The notes: generated by a model from the sequence alone, not told the origin. A DNA stretch of 64,000 nt from Arachidicoccus soli (GCF_003600625.1 NZ_CP032489.1:3720001-3784000); one strand, 5' to 3'. Positions 18,301 to 26,567 are shown, counted from the stretch's first letter. Translations and numbers: made by a program.

Positions 18301-18440
18301 TGACCCTTTAAATACATTTCCTTAGCAAGTTTGTATTCTTTATCGGGATCATTATTGGCTTTGGTCGCTTGTGCAAACATTTGCGGTGCAAACATGGTAA
18401 AGCATACTGAAACACCCAATACTTTTATTAATCGGTTCAT
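15399..18440 (-). CDS. large secreted tetratricopeptide repeat protein
   Basis: I chose the Met at 18440 (MNRLIKVLGVSVCF), which gives a signal peptide ending MFAQ; an in-frame ATG at 18470 is less likely. The protein of about 1013 residues is made almost entirely of TPR units (for example AQLKFHEGYSYFTLQQFDKA and AYYTLGYAYMRKNEFAKAID), spanning about residues 30-1000. TPR arrays are protein-binding scaffolds; in the periplasm or outer membrane they often organise envelope machines. It lies just upstream of a beta-barrel gene, and the pair probably works together. No catalytic domain is seen. Confidence 0.88.
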   Translation of the reverse strand: MNRLIKVLGVSVCFTMFAPQMFAQATKANNDPDKEYKLAKEMYLKGQYSLAYPIFKTLNYSHPYTKSDVPVTKKIEAKFYTLACGLMLNQTSAENESIEFIRYEHSTPLVQMLSFQLGEYYFRKEKFTEALAYYEKAGTANLKNSEAAQLKFHEGYSYFTLQQFDKAEPLFNAIRQIPSNPNYVDANYYYGFIEFYKKNYDEALSALKIAEPNSYYNKIVPYYIAEIEYFKGDKEEALTYAQHVLEAGGQYYETNLKQLIGHILFEKKAYDKALPYLEDYITKSAKVKREDLYELSYCYYAAKRWDKAINGFKELGGKEDSLAQNSMYLLADAYLRTDQKTNARNAFLFCSLNSSNAQQKEISSFNYAKLSYELGYQDVALNELKKFVANYPQSTYNSEAKELLVAVLSNTNNYKDALRIIREIGAQSELVQRAYPRILYGRAVELVNDQNMSQAGQMINNIFNLPYNQQEVQPAYFWKGEIAYRQQHYEEAISALGFYLQDPQTYGDVNAADAYYTLGYAYMRKNEFAKAIDAFRHIATNADASSTEVQKDAYLREADCYFMQKNYQQASKIYDDIIQQGLPSADYAYYQKAIIAGAYGRVADKVAYLQSFDQKYKNSSLAVEANLQMAGAYMASENFSNAIAPLQKVINSNDNALKPDAYLNLGVAYFNMNNNDASLNSFQKLISNYPNSEQSNQALSYVKNIFVNLNEPDQYVAFMQKNGKTVSYSEQDSLSYTAAFRQYGNEDFSNAQKSFESYLTAFPQGQNSIEAHFYLAEIYNQQKDYTNALKNYEAVAQKAPNVFAEPATLQAARINYFQLGDFATAEQYYKQLKNIATSSDNKLESMRGLLRCQYKLQQWTDADANARELLQQKGIASDDQQMSNIIIAKNLQAAGSNEEAMADYKKVYAIGKSEYAAEARYRVAEILYNDAQYKSAESAAFDVINKAGSYDLWITKSYILLGDIYLKEKDLFNAEATLKSVVENATNDSLKMQAQQKLDTVLSLKEKKSKLNN

Positions 18441-18614
18441 GCACGAAAATTTACTGCGAAAGTTAAACAAATACTTTGCCTTAATTGGAAATAAAAAATT
18501 AAAATTCGTATAAAGTTAGTGGAACTATTTTTTAGACTGTGGAGATGTATGCAAATGTGCAAAACATAGGCAGGAGTATACAGATTATCCACAAATCACA
18601 GCTAGAATATGACT

Positions 18615-19859
18615 TTAAAATTTGTTATTGAACGAGATATTTTTCGCTGCGATCCAACCACTAGCCCAGGCATGTTGAAAATTAAAGCCCCCGGTAATGC
18701 CATCTACATCCATAATTTCTCCGGCAAAAAATAGGTTTTCGTGCAGTTTACTTCGCATGGTTTGCGCCTCTATTTCATTTAAGGTTATCCCGCCACAGGT
18801 TACAAACTCTTCTTTAAACGTTGTCTTGCCTTGCACTTCATATTCATCTGCAACTAAAATCTGTATCAGTTTATTCTGTTGTTTAGCAGGCAGTTTGGAC
18901 CAAAACATTTCTAACGAGATTTCTGCTTTTTCTAGAAAATATTGCCACAATCGTTTCGGTAATTCAAATGGGTTTTTATCGTTCATTTTCTGTGCAGCAT
19001 ATTTATTTCTAATTGAATGCCATTCCTCACGCAAGGCATGTTCTTTTAAATCTGGCAGCCAATTTATATGTGTTTTATAATGATAATGTTTCTCTGCCAA
19101 AATCCTTGCACCCCAAGCAGATAAACGCAACACCCCTGGGCCACTCATACCCCAATGCGTAATCATTATTGGGCCTTCTTCATTTAGTTTTGTTCCCAAA
19201 ACTTTTACTTGCGCACGCTGAACACTCACGCCCATCAAGGTTGTAACAGAATTATTTGGAATATTAAAAGTAAATAAAGATGGAACGGGTGATTCAATTT
19301 GGTGTTGTAAGTTTTGAAGCCAGTCAAATTGTTGCAGTTTAGGAAAACCGCCACAAGCCACACAAACAAAATCTGCTTGCAACTTTTCATCACCTAAATC
19401 AAGAATCCATTTATCTTCATTTTTGACGAACTGTTGAACATGACTGTTCATACGAAGATGCACTTTATATTTTGTCGCTTCCTGTAACAAGCAATCAATA
19501 ATGCTTTGTGAAGAATTACTTACAGGAAACATCCTGCCATCAGGTTCGGCCTTCAATGCTACGCCACGCGATTCGAACCATTCAATTGTATCTTTTGGAG
19601 TAAACTGAAATAATTCCTTTTTAAGAAAATTCTTTCCTCTAGGGTACTTTTTAATCAACTCATTTATATCAAAACAGTGGTGAGTAACATTGCAACGTCC
19701 GCCACCACTCACTTTCACTTTTGATAAAACTTTTGATGACTTTTCAAGAATAATAACTTTCAAATTAGGTGCAAGTCTCGCAGCGTTTACTGCACAAAAA
19801 AATCCGGCTGCTCCACCACCAATGACAATTAAGGTTTTCTCTTCTTTGAAATGTTGCAC
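18615..19859 (-). CDS. BaiN/HI0933-like flavoprotein
   Basis: This 414-residue protein begins with an FAD-binding Rossmann motif (VIGGGAAGFFCAVNAARL). It continues with the family signature VSGGGRCNVTHH and ends with GEIMDVDGITGGFNFQHAW, where the second FAD contact lies. This is the BaiN/RdsA family (HI0933-like), putative NAD(P)/FAD-dependent oxidoreductases of mostly unknown physiological substrate. It starts 18 bases after map on the same strand and is probably co-transcribed with it. Confidence 0.92.
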   Translation of the reverse strand: MQHFKEEKTLIVIGGGAAGFFCAVNAARLAPNLKVIILEKSSKVLSKVKVSGGGRCNVTHHCFDINELIKKYPRGKNFLKKELFQFTPKDTIEWFESRGVALKAEPDGRMFPVSNSSQSIIDCLLQEATKYKVHLRMNSHVQQFVKNEDKWILDLGDEKLQADFVCVACGGFPKLQQFDWLQNLQHQIESPVPSLFTFNIPNNSVTTLMGVSVQRAQVKVLGTKLNEEGPIMITHWGMSGPGVLRLSAWGARILAEKHYHYKTHINWLPDLKEHALREEWHSIRNKYAAQKMNDKNPFELPKRLWQYFLEKAEISLEMFWSKLPAKQQNKLIQILVADEYEVQGKTTFKEEFVTCGGITLNEIEAQTMRSKLHENLFFAGEIMDVDGITGGFNFQHAWASGWIAAKNISFNNKF

Positions 19860-19877
19860 AATTAAATAATTGAAATA

Positions 19878-20687
19878 TTACAACGCTTCGTAAGAAGTAT
19901 TCAGATTCGCATTTGTTTTCTCTGCAGCTTCAATAATAGAAAAATCAGAAAGTATCAAAGCCTTATTTTTCTTCACACATACATTGTGTTCAAAATGTAC
20001 AGAGGGCTTACCATCTTTGGTTTTTACCGTCCAGCCATCACTTTCAGTATAAACATTTTTTTTGCCTAAATTAATCATCGGCTCAATTGCAATCGTCAAA
20101 TTCTCTTTCATTTGCATACCAGTACCGCGTCTGCCATAATTCGGCACATTAGGGTCTTCATGCATAGTTTTTCCTAGACCATGGCCAACTAATTCACGCA
20201 CTACGCCATATCCATGCTTTCCTTCAGTATAATCTTGAATGGCATATGCAATATCACCAATTCGGTTTCCGACAACAGCTTTTTCAATACCCTTGTATAA
20301 AGATTCTTTGGTAACTTTTACCAATTGCAAATTTTCTTTAGTTGATTCCCCAAGCACAAAAGTATAAGCGTGCTCACCTACATATCCATTTTTGGTAATA
20401 CCCAAATCAAGCGAGATAATATCGCCCTCCTTTAATTCTGTTTTATTAGGAAATCCATGAACAACAACTTCATTTACAGATGCACAAATATTGTGCGGAT
20501 AGCCATGATAATTATAAAAAGTTGGAATACCGCCTTCATCTAAAATCATTTGTTTACACATGTGATCTATTGATAAAGTAGTCATACCCGGCTTTAATAT
20601 TTTTGCCATCTCTGCCAAAATACGACTAATCGTCGTAGCATTTTGACGCATAATTTCTACTTCTTCATCTGTCTTTAAAAAAATCAT
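19878..20687 (-). CDS. map: type I methionine aminopeptidase
   Basis: This 269-residue enzyme removes the N-terminal Met from nascent proteins. It has the type I core: VVHGFPNKTELKEGDIISLD, GHGLGKTMHEDPNVPNYG, TIAIEPMINLG and VHFEHNVCV. Metal ligands are D94, the His of GHGLG, the Glu of IEP and the Glu of FEHN. The position expected to hold the second Asp ligand (11 residues after D94) is Glu105 (codon GAG at 20375-20373), a conservative change. The gene has its own promoter after the secY terminator, so it is not in the ribosomal operon. Confidence 0.95.
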   Translation of the reverse strand: MIFLKTDEEVEIMRQNATTISRILAEMAKILKPGMTTLSIDHMCKQMILDEGGIPTFYNYHGYPHNICASVNEVVVHGFPNKTELKEGDIISLDLGITKNGYVGEHAYTFVLGESTKENLQLVKVTKESLYKGIEKAVVGNRIGDIAYAIQDYTEGKHGYGVVRELVGHGLGKTMHEDPNVPNYGRRGTGMQMKENLTIAIEPMINLGKKNVYTESDGWTVKTKDGKPSVHFEHNVCVKKNKALILSDFSIIEAAEKTNANLNTSYEAL

Positions 20688-20739
20688 ATATTAAAAAGTG
20701 TAGTTTACTAAAATTTATAAAAGCTCTCTTTTTCGGCGT

Positions 20740-20747
20740 CAAAGGTA
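20740..20747 (-). promoter_or_regulatory. promoter -7 element of map-baiN
   Basis: On the minus strand this reads TACCTTTG, a full match to TAnnTTTG, about 53 bases before the map ATG. No good TTG is present at the usual -33 distance, so it is weaker than the rpsJ and rplU promoters. Confidence 0.55.
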
Positions 20748-20780
20748 ACTTAAAGATTGAAAGTAAAAGTATATCCATAC

Positions 20781-20816
20781 AAAAAACCCTGTCGAATAAA
20801 GTAATTTCAACAGGGT
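20781..20816 (-). terminator. terminator after secY, end of the S10-spc operon
   Basis: On the minus strand the arms ACCCTGT and ACAGGGT pair in a 7-bp stem with a 17-base loop, followed at once by six T residues. It begins 25 bases after the secY stop codon and precedes the map promoter, so it separates the ribosomal operon from map-baiN. Confidence 0.8.
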
Positions 20817-20840
20817 CTTCATTATTTCTAAAACAAAATA

Positions 20841-22187
20841 TTATATGCCAGACTTTACTTTGCTACGACCGTGAACGCGAGCGCCGCCGCTCATCAATCC
20901 ATCATATTGTCGCATTAGTAAGTGCGTTTCTATTTGTTGTAAAGTATCTAAGATTACAGCAACCATAATCAACAATGAAGTTCCTCCGAAGAAATAACTG
21001 AAACTTTGTTGTACGCCCAACATTTGTGCAAATCCAGGCAAGATACCCGCAATTGCTAAAGCGATGGCTCCAGGGAAAGTAATACGATCCATTATAGAAC
21101 CAATATAATCTGCTGTAGGTTTTCCAGGCTGCACACCCGGGATAAATCCATTGTTTCTTTTTAAATCTTCACTCATTTCTTTAGGATTGAAGATTAAAGC
21201 TGTATAAAGGAAGGTAAAGGCTACGGTCATTCCACCATATATTACCATATACCAAACATTGGTATGGTCGCCAAAAATTCTTGCGATAGTACCACCTTTA
21301 TCCAAACTTGTGAAAGAAACTAAAGTAGGTAAAAACATAATTGCTTGTGCAAAGATGATTGGCATTACACCAGCAGCATTCACTTTTAAAGGTAAAAACT
21401 GACGGGCGCCTCCTACTTGTTTATTGCCCACTAATTGTTTCGCATAAATCACAGGAACTTTTCTAACACCTTCAACCAACATTACCAATGCCAAATTTAT
21501 CAAAATGTAGAATGCTATTTCAATTAAGAATATAAGCAATCCGCCACCTCCTTTTACTTGCTTAGATTGGAACTCTTGAATGAGAGATTCAGGAAGGCGA
21601 GATAAGATACCAATCATGATGATGATAGAAATACCATTGCCCAAGCCTTTGTCTTGTATTTTTTCACCTAACCACATTACAAACAAAGAGCCCGAAGTCA
21701 ATACGAATAATGTAGAAACAAAGAAATATGGTTGATAAGAAGGAATCAATGCCACGGCATAAGTAGGACTATTCAACAAAGAAATATAAGCTACTGCCTG
21801 GAAAGCTGTAACCAATACAGTCAAATAACGGGTCCATTGATTGATTTTAGTTTGGCCGCTTTTACCTTCTTTTTGAATTTTTTGCAATTGCGGCACTAAT
21901 ACCGTCATTAATTGCATAAAGATAGAAGCAGAAATATAAGGCATTACACCCAATGCCAAAATACCAGCTTGTGAAAACGCGCCGCCTGCAAAAGCATCAA
22001 ACATACCTAATAAACCATTGTTCTGTGTTTGTTGCGCTGCAGCTTGAATTTTATTAGGATCAATACCCGGTAAAACTACGTGTGCGCCAAAACGGAAGAT
22101 GAAGATTAATAAAAGAGTAAACGTAATTTTTTCCCGTAACTCATCAATGCTCCAAATATTTTTAATGGTCTGAATCAATTTTTTCAT
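20841..22187 (-). CDS. secY: preprotein translocase subunit SecY
   Basis: This 448-residue protein has ten hydrophobic segments. Its SecY landmarks are HVVLPGIDPNKI after TM1, the plug-region sequence GGAFSQAGILALGVMPYIS, and cytoplasmic loops such as GVRKVPVIYAKQ and NPKEMSEDLKRNNGFIPGV. It forms the channel for Sec-dependent export and membrane insertion. It is the last gene of the ribosomal operon, separated from rplO by a 141-base spacer that contains a hairpin, and is followed by a terminator. Confidence 0.98.
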   Translation of the reverse strand: MKKLIQTIKNIWSIDELREKITFTLLLIFIFRFGAHVVLPGIDPNKIQAAAQQTQNNGLLGMFDAFAGGAFSQAGILALGVMPYISASIFMQLMTVLVPQLQKIQKEGKSGQTKINQWTRYLTVLVTAFQAVAYISLLNSPTYAVALIPSYQPYFFVSTLFVLTSGSLFVMWLGEKIQDKGLGNGISIIIMIGILSRLPESLIQEFQSKQVKGGGGLLIFLIEIAFYILINLALVMLVEGVRKVPVIYAKQLVGNKQVGGARQFLPLKVNAAGVMPIIFAQAIMFLPTLVSFTSLDKGGTIARIFGDHTNVWYMVIYGGMTVAFTFLYTALIFNPKEMSEDLKRNNGFIPGVQPGKPTADYIGSIMDRITFPGAIALAIAGILPGFAQMLGVQQSFSYFFGGTSLLIMVAVILDTLQQIETHLLMRQYDGLMSGGARVHGRSKVKSGI

Positions 22188-22288
22188 TCCCTTAGCGTAA
22201 TTATTTGTTTAGTTCAAAATACTTTTCCTCAAAACATAATCGAAAATAATTTTCAACATTGGAAAAGGCAGTGCAATTTAAGGTAAAA

Positions 22289-22311
22289 GGACGCATCTTG
22301 TGGATGCGTCC
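22289..22311 (-). promoter_or_regulatory. hairpin between rplO and secY
   Basis: A perfect 9-bp stem, GGACGCATC with GATGCGTCC, has a 5-base loop and is followed on the minus strand by CC and then TTTT. It lies 18 bases after rplO. It could act as a partial terminator or an RNA processing and stability site that sets the secY level relative to the ribosomal genes. Confidence 0.6.
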
Positions 22312-22328
22312 GGGATATTTTTTTAAAA

Positions 22329-22778
22329 TTAATTTAAAACTTCTACCGTACCGCCAGCCGATTCAATGGCTGTTTTGGCTTTGGCGCTTACTGCGTGTAC
22401 TTTAAAGTTTAATTTTTTCGTTAAGTCACCGTTACCCAAAATCTTCACTTTATCAGTTCTTGAGACTAGACCGTTGATATATAAATTTTCTAAAGTAAAT
22501 TCTTTTAATTCGTATTTTTCAATCAATGCCTCTACCTGAGCCAAGTTAAATACTTTAAAAGTAATATGGTTTGGATTCTTAAATCCACGTTTTGGAACTC
22601 TGCGTTGAATAGGCATTTGACCACCTTCGTGTGCCAATTTCAATTGATAACCGGCGCGGCTTTGTTGACCTTTATTACCTTTTGTAGAAGTACCACCTTT
22701 ACCGGATGCTTCACCACGTCCAAGACGTTTTTGTTTGTGTACAGCGCCTTCTGCAGGCTTTAAATTGTGTAATTTCAT
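22329..22778 (-). CDS. rplO: 50S ribosomal protein L15
   Basis: This 149-residue protein has the Gly-rich, basic N-terminal tail of L15 (GRGEASGKGGTSTKGNKGQ) and the RVPKRGFKN motif, then a globular C-terminal domain ending KTAIESAGGTVEVLN. L15 binds 23S rRNA and is a late-assembly large-subunit protein. Position between rpmD and secY is canonical for the spc operon. Confidence 0.98.
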   Translation of the reverse strand: MKLHNLKPAEGAVHKQKRLGRGEASGKGGTSTKGNKGQQSRAGYQLKLAHEGGQMPIQRRVPKRGFKNPNHITFKVFNLAQVEALIEKYELKEFTLENLYINGLVSRTDKVKILGNGDLTKKLNFKVHAVSAKAKTAIESAGGTVEVLN

Positions 22779-22874
22779 TTTTTGATTTTTAGACTCAACG
22801 GGGAATCGCCCCTCGCTATATTTTAAATTAGGGACCGCAAAAATAATCGATTATTTTTATTGTCCAAGAAATAG

Positions 22875-23054
22875 TTAAACAGTTTCCACCTTTACCAGAT
22901 GGCTTACTTTTCTCACCATTCCTTCAATTTGTGGAGTAGCTTCTACTTCTTTTGAAGCATTTAGTTTATTCAATCCTAAAGCTTTCAAAGTCAATTTTTG
23001 ACGCTCAGGCCTATCAATTGAACTCTTAATTTGTGTTACTTTAATTTTTGCCAT
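22875..23054 (-). CDS. rpmD: 50S ribosomal protein L30
   Basis: This short frame reads MAKIKVTQIKSSIDRPERQK and continues to a TAA stop, 59 residues in all. It contains the L30 features KLTLKALGLNKLN and the C-terminal IEGMVRKVSHLVKVE. Length is usual for L30. It sits between rpsE and rplO, as expected. The spacer on its upstream side contains a short heptamer repeat. Confidence 0.97.
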   Translation of the reverse strand: MAKIKVTQIKSSIDRPERQKLTLKALGLNKLNASKEVEATPQIEGMVRKVSHLVKVETV

Positions 23055-23064
23055 GTTATTATGA

Positions 23065-23092
23065 GTTGAAAGTCGAAAGTTGAAAGTTGAAA
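23065..23092. repeat. four-copy GTTGAAA tandem repeat in the rpsE-rpmD spacer
   Basis: Four tandem heptamers read GTTGAAA, GTCGAAA, GTTGAAA, GTTGAAA on the plus strand, and the last one runs into the palindrome TTGAAAGTTTTCAA. It is noncoding and lies inside the ribosomal operon. A function is not known. Confidence 0.75.
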
Positions 23093-23131
23093 GTTTTCAA
23101 AACCCTTTCCCTTTTTAGCTTTTAACTAAGT

Positions 23132-23653
23132 TTATCCGTTAAATACTTTGCTAAGTTTGATGCTTCTTTGTTTAGCAACTGCCACCGGTTCGCGCAACAT
23201 TGTCAATGCTTTCACTGTAGCTTTTACAACGTTTTGAGGATTGGCAGAACCTAAATTTTTAGATAAAACGTCGGTAATACCTGCACTTTCCAAAACGGCA
23301 CGCATGCTACCTCCGGCAATTACACCGGTACCTTGTGCAGCTGGTTTTATTAAGACTTTTGCAGCACCTTCTTTTGCAAACTGCTCATGAGGTATAGTAC
23401 CGTGACGAAGTGGAACTTTTACTAAATTTTTCTTAGCATCTTCAATGCCTTTAACGATCGCTTCTTGAACTTCTTTAGCTTTTCCTAAACCTTGACCCAC
23501 TAATCCGCTACCATTACCTACTACTACCAATGCAGAGAAACTGAATGTGCGTCCGCCTTTTGTAGTTTTTACTACGCGATTGATAGAAACAACTTTTTCT
23601 TTCAGTTCAGCATCAGCTGTAGGTTTTACCCTTTGTATGTTTGAATTAGACAT
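23132..23653 (-). CDS. rpsE: 30S ribosomal protein S5
   Basis: This 173-residue protein has the S5 N-terminal RNA-binding region ([20 protein letters not shown] then [20 protein letters not shown]). The C-terminal fold contains [20 protein letters not shown]5 lies near the decoding site and the mRNA entry channel and influences fidelity. It follows rplR with a 33-base gap. Confidence 0.98.
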   Translation of the reverse strand: MSNSNIQRVKPTADAELKEKVVSINRVVKTTKGGRTFSFSALVVVGNGSGLVGQGLGKAKEVQEAIVKGIEDAKKNLVKVPLRHGTIPHEQFAKEGAAKVLIKPAAQGTGVIAGGSMRAVLESAGITDVLSKNLGSANPQNVVKATVKALTMLREPVAVAKQRSIKLSKVFNG

Positions 23654-23686
23654 TTAAATCTATTTACTTTTTCTATAAAAATTTTA

Positions 23687-24040
23687 TTAAAATTGCAATC
23701 CGGCTTCTCTTGCGCCTTCGGCTGCTGCCTTTACACGTCCGTGATACAAATTTCCACCACGATCAAATACAACTTCTTTAACCCCCAAATCAATTGCTTT
23801 ACGCGCAATAGCTGATCCAGCTAATTTTGATTTTTCGGATTTTGTACCTTTTTGTGCCACAATATCTTTATCTCTAGTAGATGCAGATGTAATAGTTACA
23901 CTATCATCATCATTGATCAATTGAAGATATAATTCATTATTACTGCGGAAAACCGACAAACGTGGTTTTGTTGCAGTACCAGTTACCTTCTTACGAATGC
24001 GGTAACGTATTTTTTGTTTTTTCTGTAGCGTATTGCTCAT
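23687..24040 (-). CDS. rplR: 50S ribosomal protein L18
   Basis: This 117-residue protein starts with a basic tail (KKQKIRYRIRKKVTGTATKPRLSVF-type sequence) and ends with the L18 signature VVFDRGGNLYHGRVKAAAEGAREAGL. L18 binds 5S rRNA together with L5. Canonical position between rplF and rpsE. Confidence 0.98.
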   Translation of the reverse strand: MSNTLQKKQKIRYRIRKKVTGTATKPRLSVFRSNNELYLQLINDDDSVTITSASTRDKDIVAQKGTKSEKSKLAGSAIARKAIDLGVKEVVFDRGGNLYHGRVKAAAEGAREAGLQF

Positions 24041-24136
24041 TGCTTTATTATTTTACTTCCCGATGCTGCCGGGAATGTTATAGCTAATTTATTTCTAAAG
24101 AAAACAATTTGTAATAAAAGTTCTCTAATAATGATT

Positions 24137-24691
24137 TTATTTACCGGCCGCTTTACCTGCCTTACGACGGATAACTTCACCAACATATTTAACACCCTTA
24201 CCTTTATATGGTTCTGGTTTACGTAGGCTGCGAAGTTTAGCGGCAACTTGTCCCAATAATTGTTTATCGTGACTTTCTAAAAGAATCATAGGGTTTTTAC
24301 CTTTTTCAGTAACGGTAGAAACTTTTAGTTCTTTAGGTACATCGAATATGATGTTGTGTGAATAACCTAAAGCCAAATCCAAAACATTACCCTGGTTAGA
24401 TGCTTTATAACCCACCCCAACAAGTTCTAAGTCTTTCTTAAATCCTTCAGAAACACCTTTTACTAGGTTAGAAAGAATTGAACGGTACAAGCCGTGCAAT
24501 GCCTTGTGACGAATTTGTTCTGTAGGGCGGCTAATGTTAATTTCAGAGCCATTTACTTCCACTTTAATATCGCGGTCGATAGCTTGAGTCAATTCACCTT
24601 TTGCTCCTTTTACAGTTACAATATTATCTTTTCCCACAGTTACAGTAACGCCTGAAGGTATAATTACGGGTTGTTTACCAATACGAGACAT
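24137..24691 (-). CDS. rplF: 50S ribosomal protein L6
   Basis: This 184-residue protein begins MSRIGKQPVIIPSGVTV and carries the two L6 repeats, with the C-terminal signature LRSLRKPEPYKGKGVKY. L6 supports the factor-binding region of the large subunit. The lysine-rich end (RRKAGKAAGK) is usual. A 96-base spacer separates it from rplR. Confidence 0.98.
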   Translation of the reverse strand: MSRIGKQPVIIPSGVTVTVGKDNIVTVKGAKGELTQAIDRDIKVEVNGSEINISRPTEQIRHKALHGLYRSILSNLVKGVSEGFKKDLELVGVGYKASNQGNVLDLALGYSHNIIFDVPKELKVSTVTEKGKNPMILLESHDKQLLGQVAAKLRSLRKPEPYKGKGVKYVGEVIRRKAGKAAGK

Positions 24692-24777
24692 ACAATAAAA
24701 TTTAAGTATGATATAAAAGTTTTAAACCGGTCAGCCGTGTATGTGCGGCTTAATGTATTTAAAACCAAAAATTGTTA

Positions 24778-25176
24778 TTAATAAATGTGGCAAAGAACTT
24801 CTCCACCTACATTTTCTGCTTTTGCTTGTTTATCTGTCATCACACCTTTTGAAGTGCTGATGATAGCCACACCCAAACCATTGATTACTCTTTTGAAATC
24901 AGCTGGTTTTGAATATTGACGTAATCCCGGACGGCTAACGCGCTCCAAAGATTGAATAGCCGGAAGTTTTGTTGCCGGATCGTATTTCAACGCTATTTTA
25001 ATAATGCCTTGTTTATTGTCTTCTTCAAATTTATATTTTAAAATATAACCTTGAGCGTACAATATTTCAGTCATACGTTTTTTTAAATTTGAAGCAGGGA
25101 TTTCCACAATTCTATGACCTGCCATCTGTGCATTACGAACCCTCGTCAAAAAGTCTGCTATTGGATCTGTTACCAT
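24778..25176 (-). CDS. rpsH: 30S ribosomal protein S8
   Basis: This 132-residue protein begins MVTDPIADFLTRVRNAQMAGH, and its C-terminal domain contains GLGVAIISTSKGVMTDKQA and ENVGGEVLCHIY. S8 nucleates the central domain of 16S rRNA. In E. coli S8 also represses the spc operon by binding near rplE; no equivalent site was identified here. Confidence 0.98.
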   Translation of the reverse strand: MVTDPIADFLTRVRNAQMAGHRIVEIPASNLKKRMTEILYAQGYILKYKFEEDNKQGIIKIALKYDPATKLPAIQSLERVSRPGLRQYSKPADFKRVINGLGVAIISTSKGVMTDKQAKAENVGGEVLCHIY

Positions 25177-25253
25177 TTGTATCTAAATTAATACGTTTGT
25201 AAAATTGATGAATACTGCTGTCATTAATCTTATTAATAACGGCTAAATTATTA

Positions 25254-25523
25254 TTACCAGCTTGCTTTTTTAACGCCTGGTATCTTGCCATCAAGAGCCA
25301 TATCTCTAAAGATTACTCTAGATAAACCAAAGTATCTTATATAACCTCTTGGGCGACCTGTAAGCTGACAACGGTTTTTCAAACGAACAGGTGATGCATT
25401 TCTTGGAAGTTTATCCAATCCTGCAAAATCGCCCGCTTCTTTTAAAGCTGCACGTTTTGCCGCATATTTTTCCACCATTGCTTCGCGCTTTCTCTGCCTG
25501 GCTTTTATTGATTCTTTTGCCAT
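25254..25523 (-). CDS. rpsN: 30S ribosomal protein S14, zinc-independent long form
   Basis: This 89-residue protein has the S14 core [20 protein letters not shown]. It has a single Cys and lacks the CxxC...CxxC zinc motif of the short form, so it is the zinc-independent type. The end [11 protein letters not shown] is canonical. It sits between rplE and rpsH. Confidence 0.98.
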   Translation of the reverse strand: MAKESIKARQRKREAMVEKYAAKRAALKEAGDFAGLDKLPRNASPVRLKNRCQLTGRPRGYIRYFGLSRVIFRDMALDGKIPGVKKASW

Positions 25524-25590
25524 AATTTATAATTTGACTATTTTATAATCTAACAATTTGCTAATGAAAATACATTTTCAAATTGCTTAA

Positions 25591-26166
25591 TTAATTGTTT
25601 TCTTTTTTAATATTTTTGAAGGGCAATCCAAGCTCTTTCAACAATTCGTAAGCCTCGTCATTTGAATTAGCCGAAGTAACGAAAGTAATATCAAGACCTG
25701 TAATTTTATTTACCTTGTCGATATCAATTTCAGGAAAAATGATTTGTTCTGTAACGCCTAAGGTATAATTACCACGACCATCAAAAGCTTTATCACTAAT
25801 ACCTTTGAAATCACGTACACGTGGCAAAGACACAGAAATCAATCTATCTAAAAATTCATACATTTTCTCACCACGCAAAGTTACACGTGCACCAATCGGC
25901 ATGCCTTTACGCAATTTGAAGTTAGAGATATCTTTCTTAGAAAAAGTAGTTACTGCTTTTTGTCCAGAAATCATGGTTAGTTCATCCACTGCAATTTCAA
26001 CCAATTTTTTGTCTGAAACAGCACCGTTAACACCACGGTTCAAACATATCTTTTCCAATTTAGGAGCTTGCATTGGTGTTTTGTAAGCAAACTTTTTAAT
26101 TAGAGTAGGAACCACTTCCTTCGTATATTTTTCTGCCAATCTTGGCGAATATTTTTGTGTGCTCAT
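25591..26166 (-). CDS. rplE: 50S ribosomal protein L5
   Basis: This 191-residue protein carries L5 signatures [33 protein letters not shown] and [20 protein letters not shown]5 binds 5S rRNA and contacts the P-site tRNA. Its ATG overlaps the rplX stop by one base (TAATG), indicating translational coupling. Confidence 0.98.
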   Translation of the reverse strand: MSTQKYSPRLAEKYTKEVVPTLIKKFAYKTPMQAPKLEKICLNRGVNGAVSDKKLVEIAVDELTMISGQKAVTTFSKKDISNFKLRKGMPIGARVTLRGEKMYEFLDRLISVSLPRVRDFKGISDKAFDGRGNYTLGVTEQIIFPEIDIDKVNKITGLDITFVTSANSNDEAYELLKELGLPFKNIKKENN

Positions 26167-26504
26167 TATTTAATTGCCTCCCCGGATTTTTTTGAAATAC
26201 GAATTAGTTTACCATTTTCACGAGTGCGTTTAATTTTCGCAGGCCCGCCAGCTTTAGCATCCCATAATTGCACATTACTAATGTGAATTGGAGCTTCTAC
26301 TTTTACAATACCACCTTTGGTATTCGTAGCCGATGGTTTTGTGTGTTTGGTTACAATATTTGCACCTTCTACCACTACACGACCTTTATCGGTAATTACT
26401 TGCAATACCACACGAGGCTTTTTAAGATCTTTATCGTCACCGGCAATGATGACAACTTTGTCGCCTTTTTTGATATTGTATTTGGGTTTAAATCTATTAA
26501 TCAT
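26166..26504 (-). CDS. rplX: 50S ribosomal protein L24
   Basis: I chose the Met at 26504 ([19 protein letters not shown]) because L24 normally starts just before its KOW motif ([17 protein letters not shown]). An upstream ATG at 26525 would add seven residues. The protein of 112 residues helps start large-subunit assembly. It ends in a one-base overlap with rplE. Confidence 0.97.
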   Translation of the reverse strand: MINRFKPKYNIKKGDKVVIIAGDDKDLKKPRVVLQVITDKGRVVVEGANIVTKHTKPSATNTKGGIVKVEAPIHISNVQLWDAKAGGPAKIKRTRENGKLIRISKKSGEAIK

Positions 26505-26567
26505 ATTTGTATGCTTAATGCTCAAAGCTTATGCTTAAAGCTTAAATAATATTTTTTTCTTTATCGC

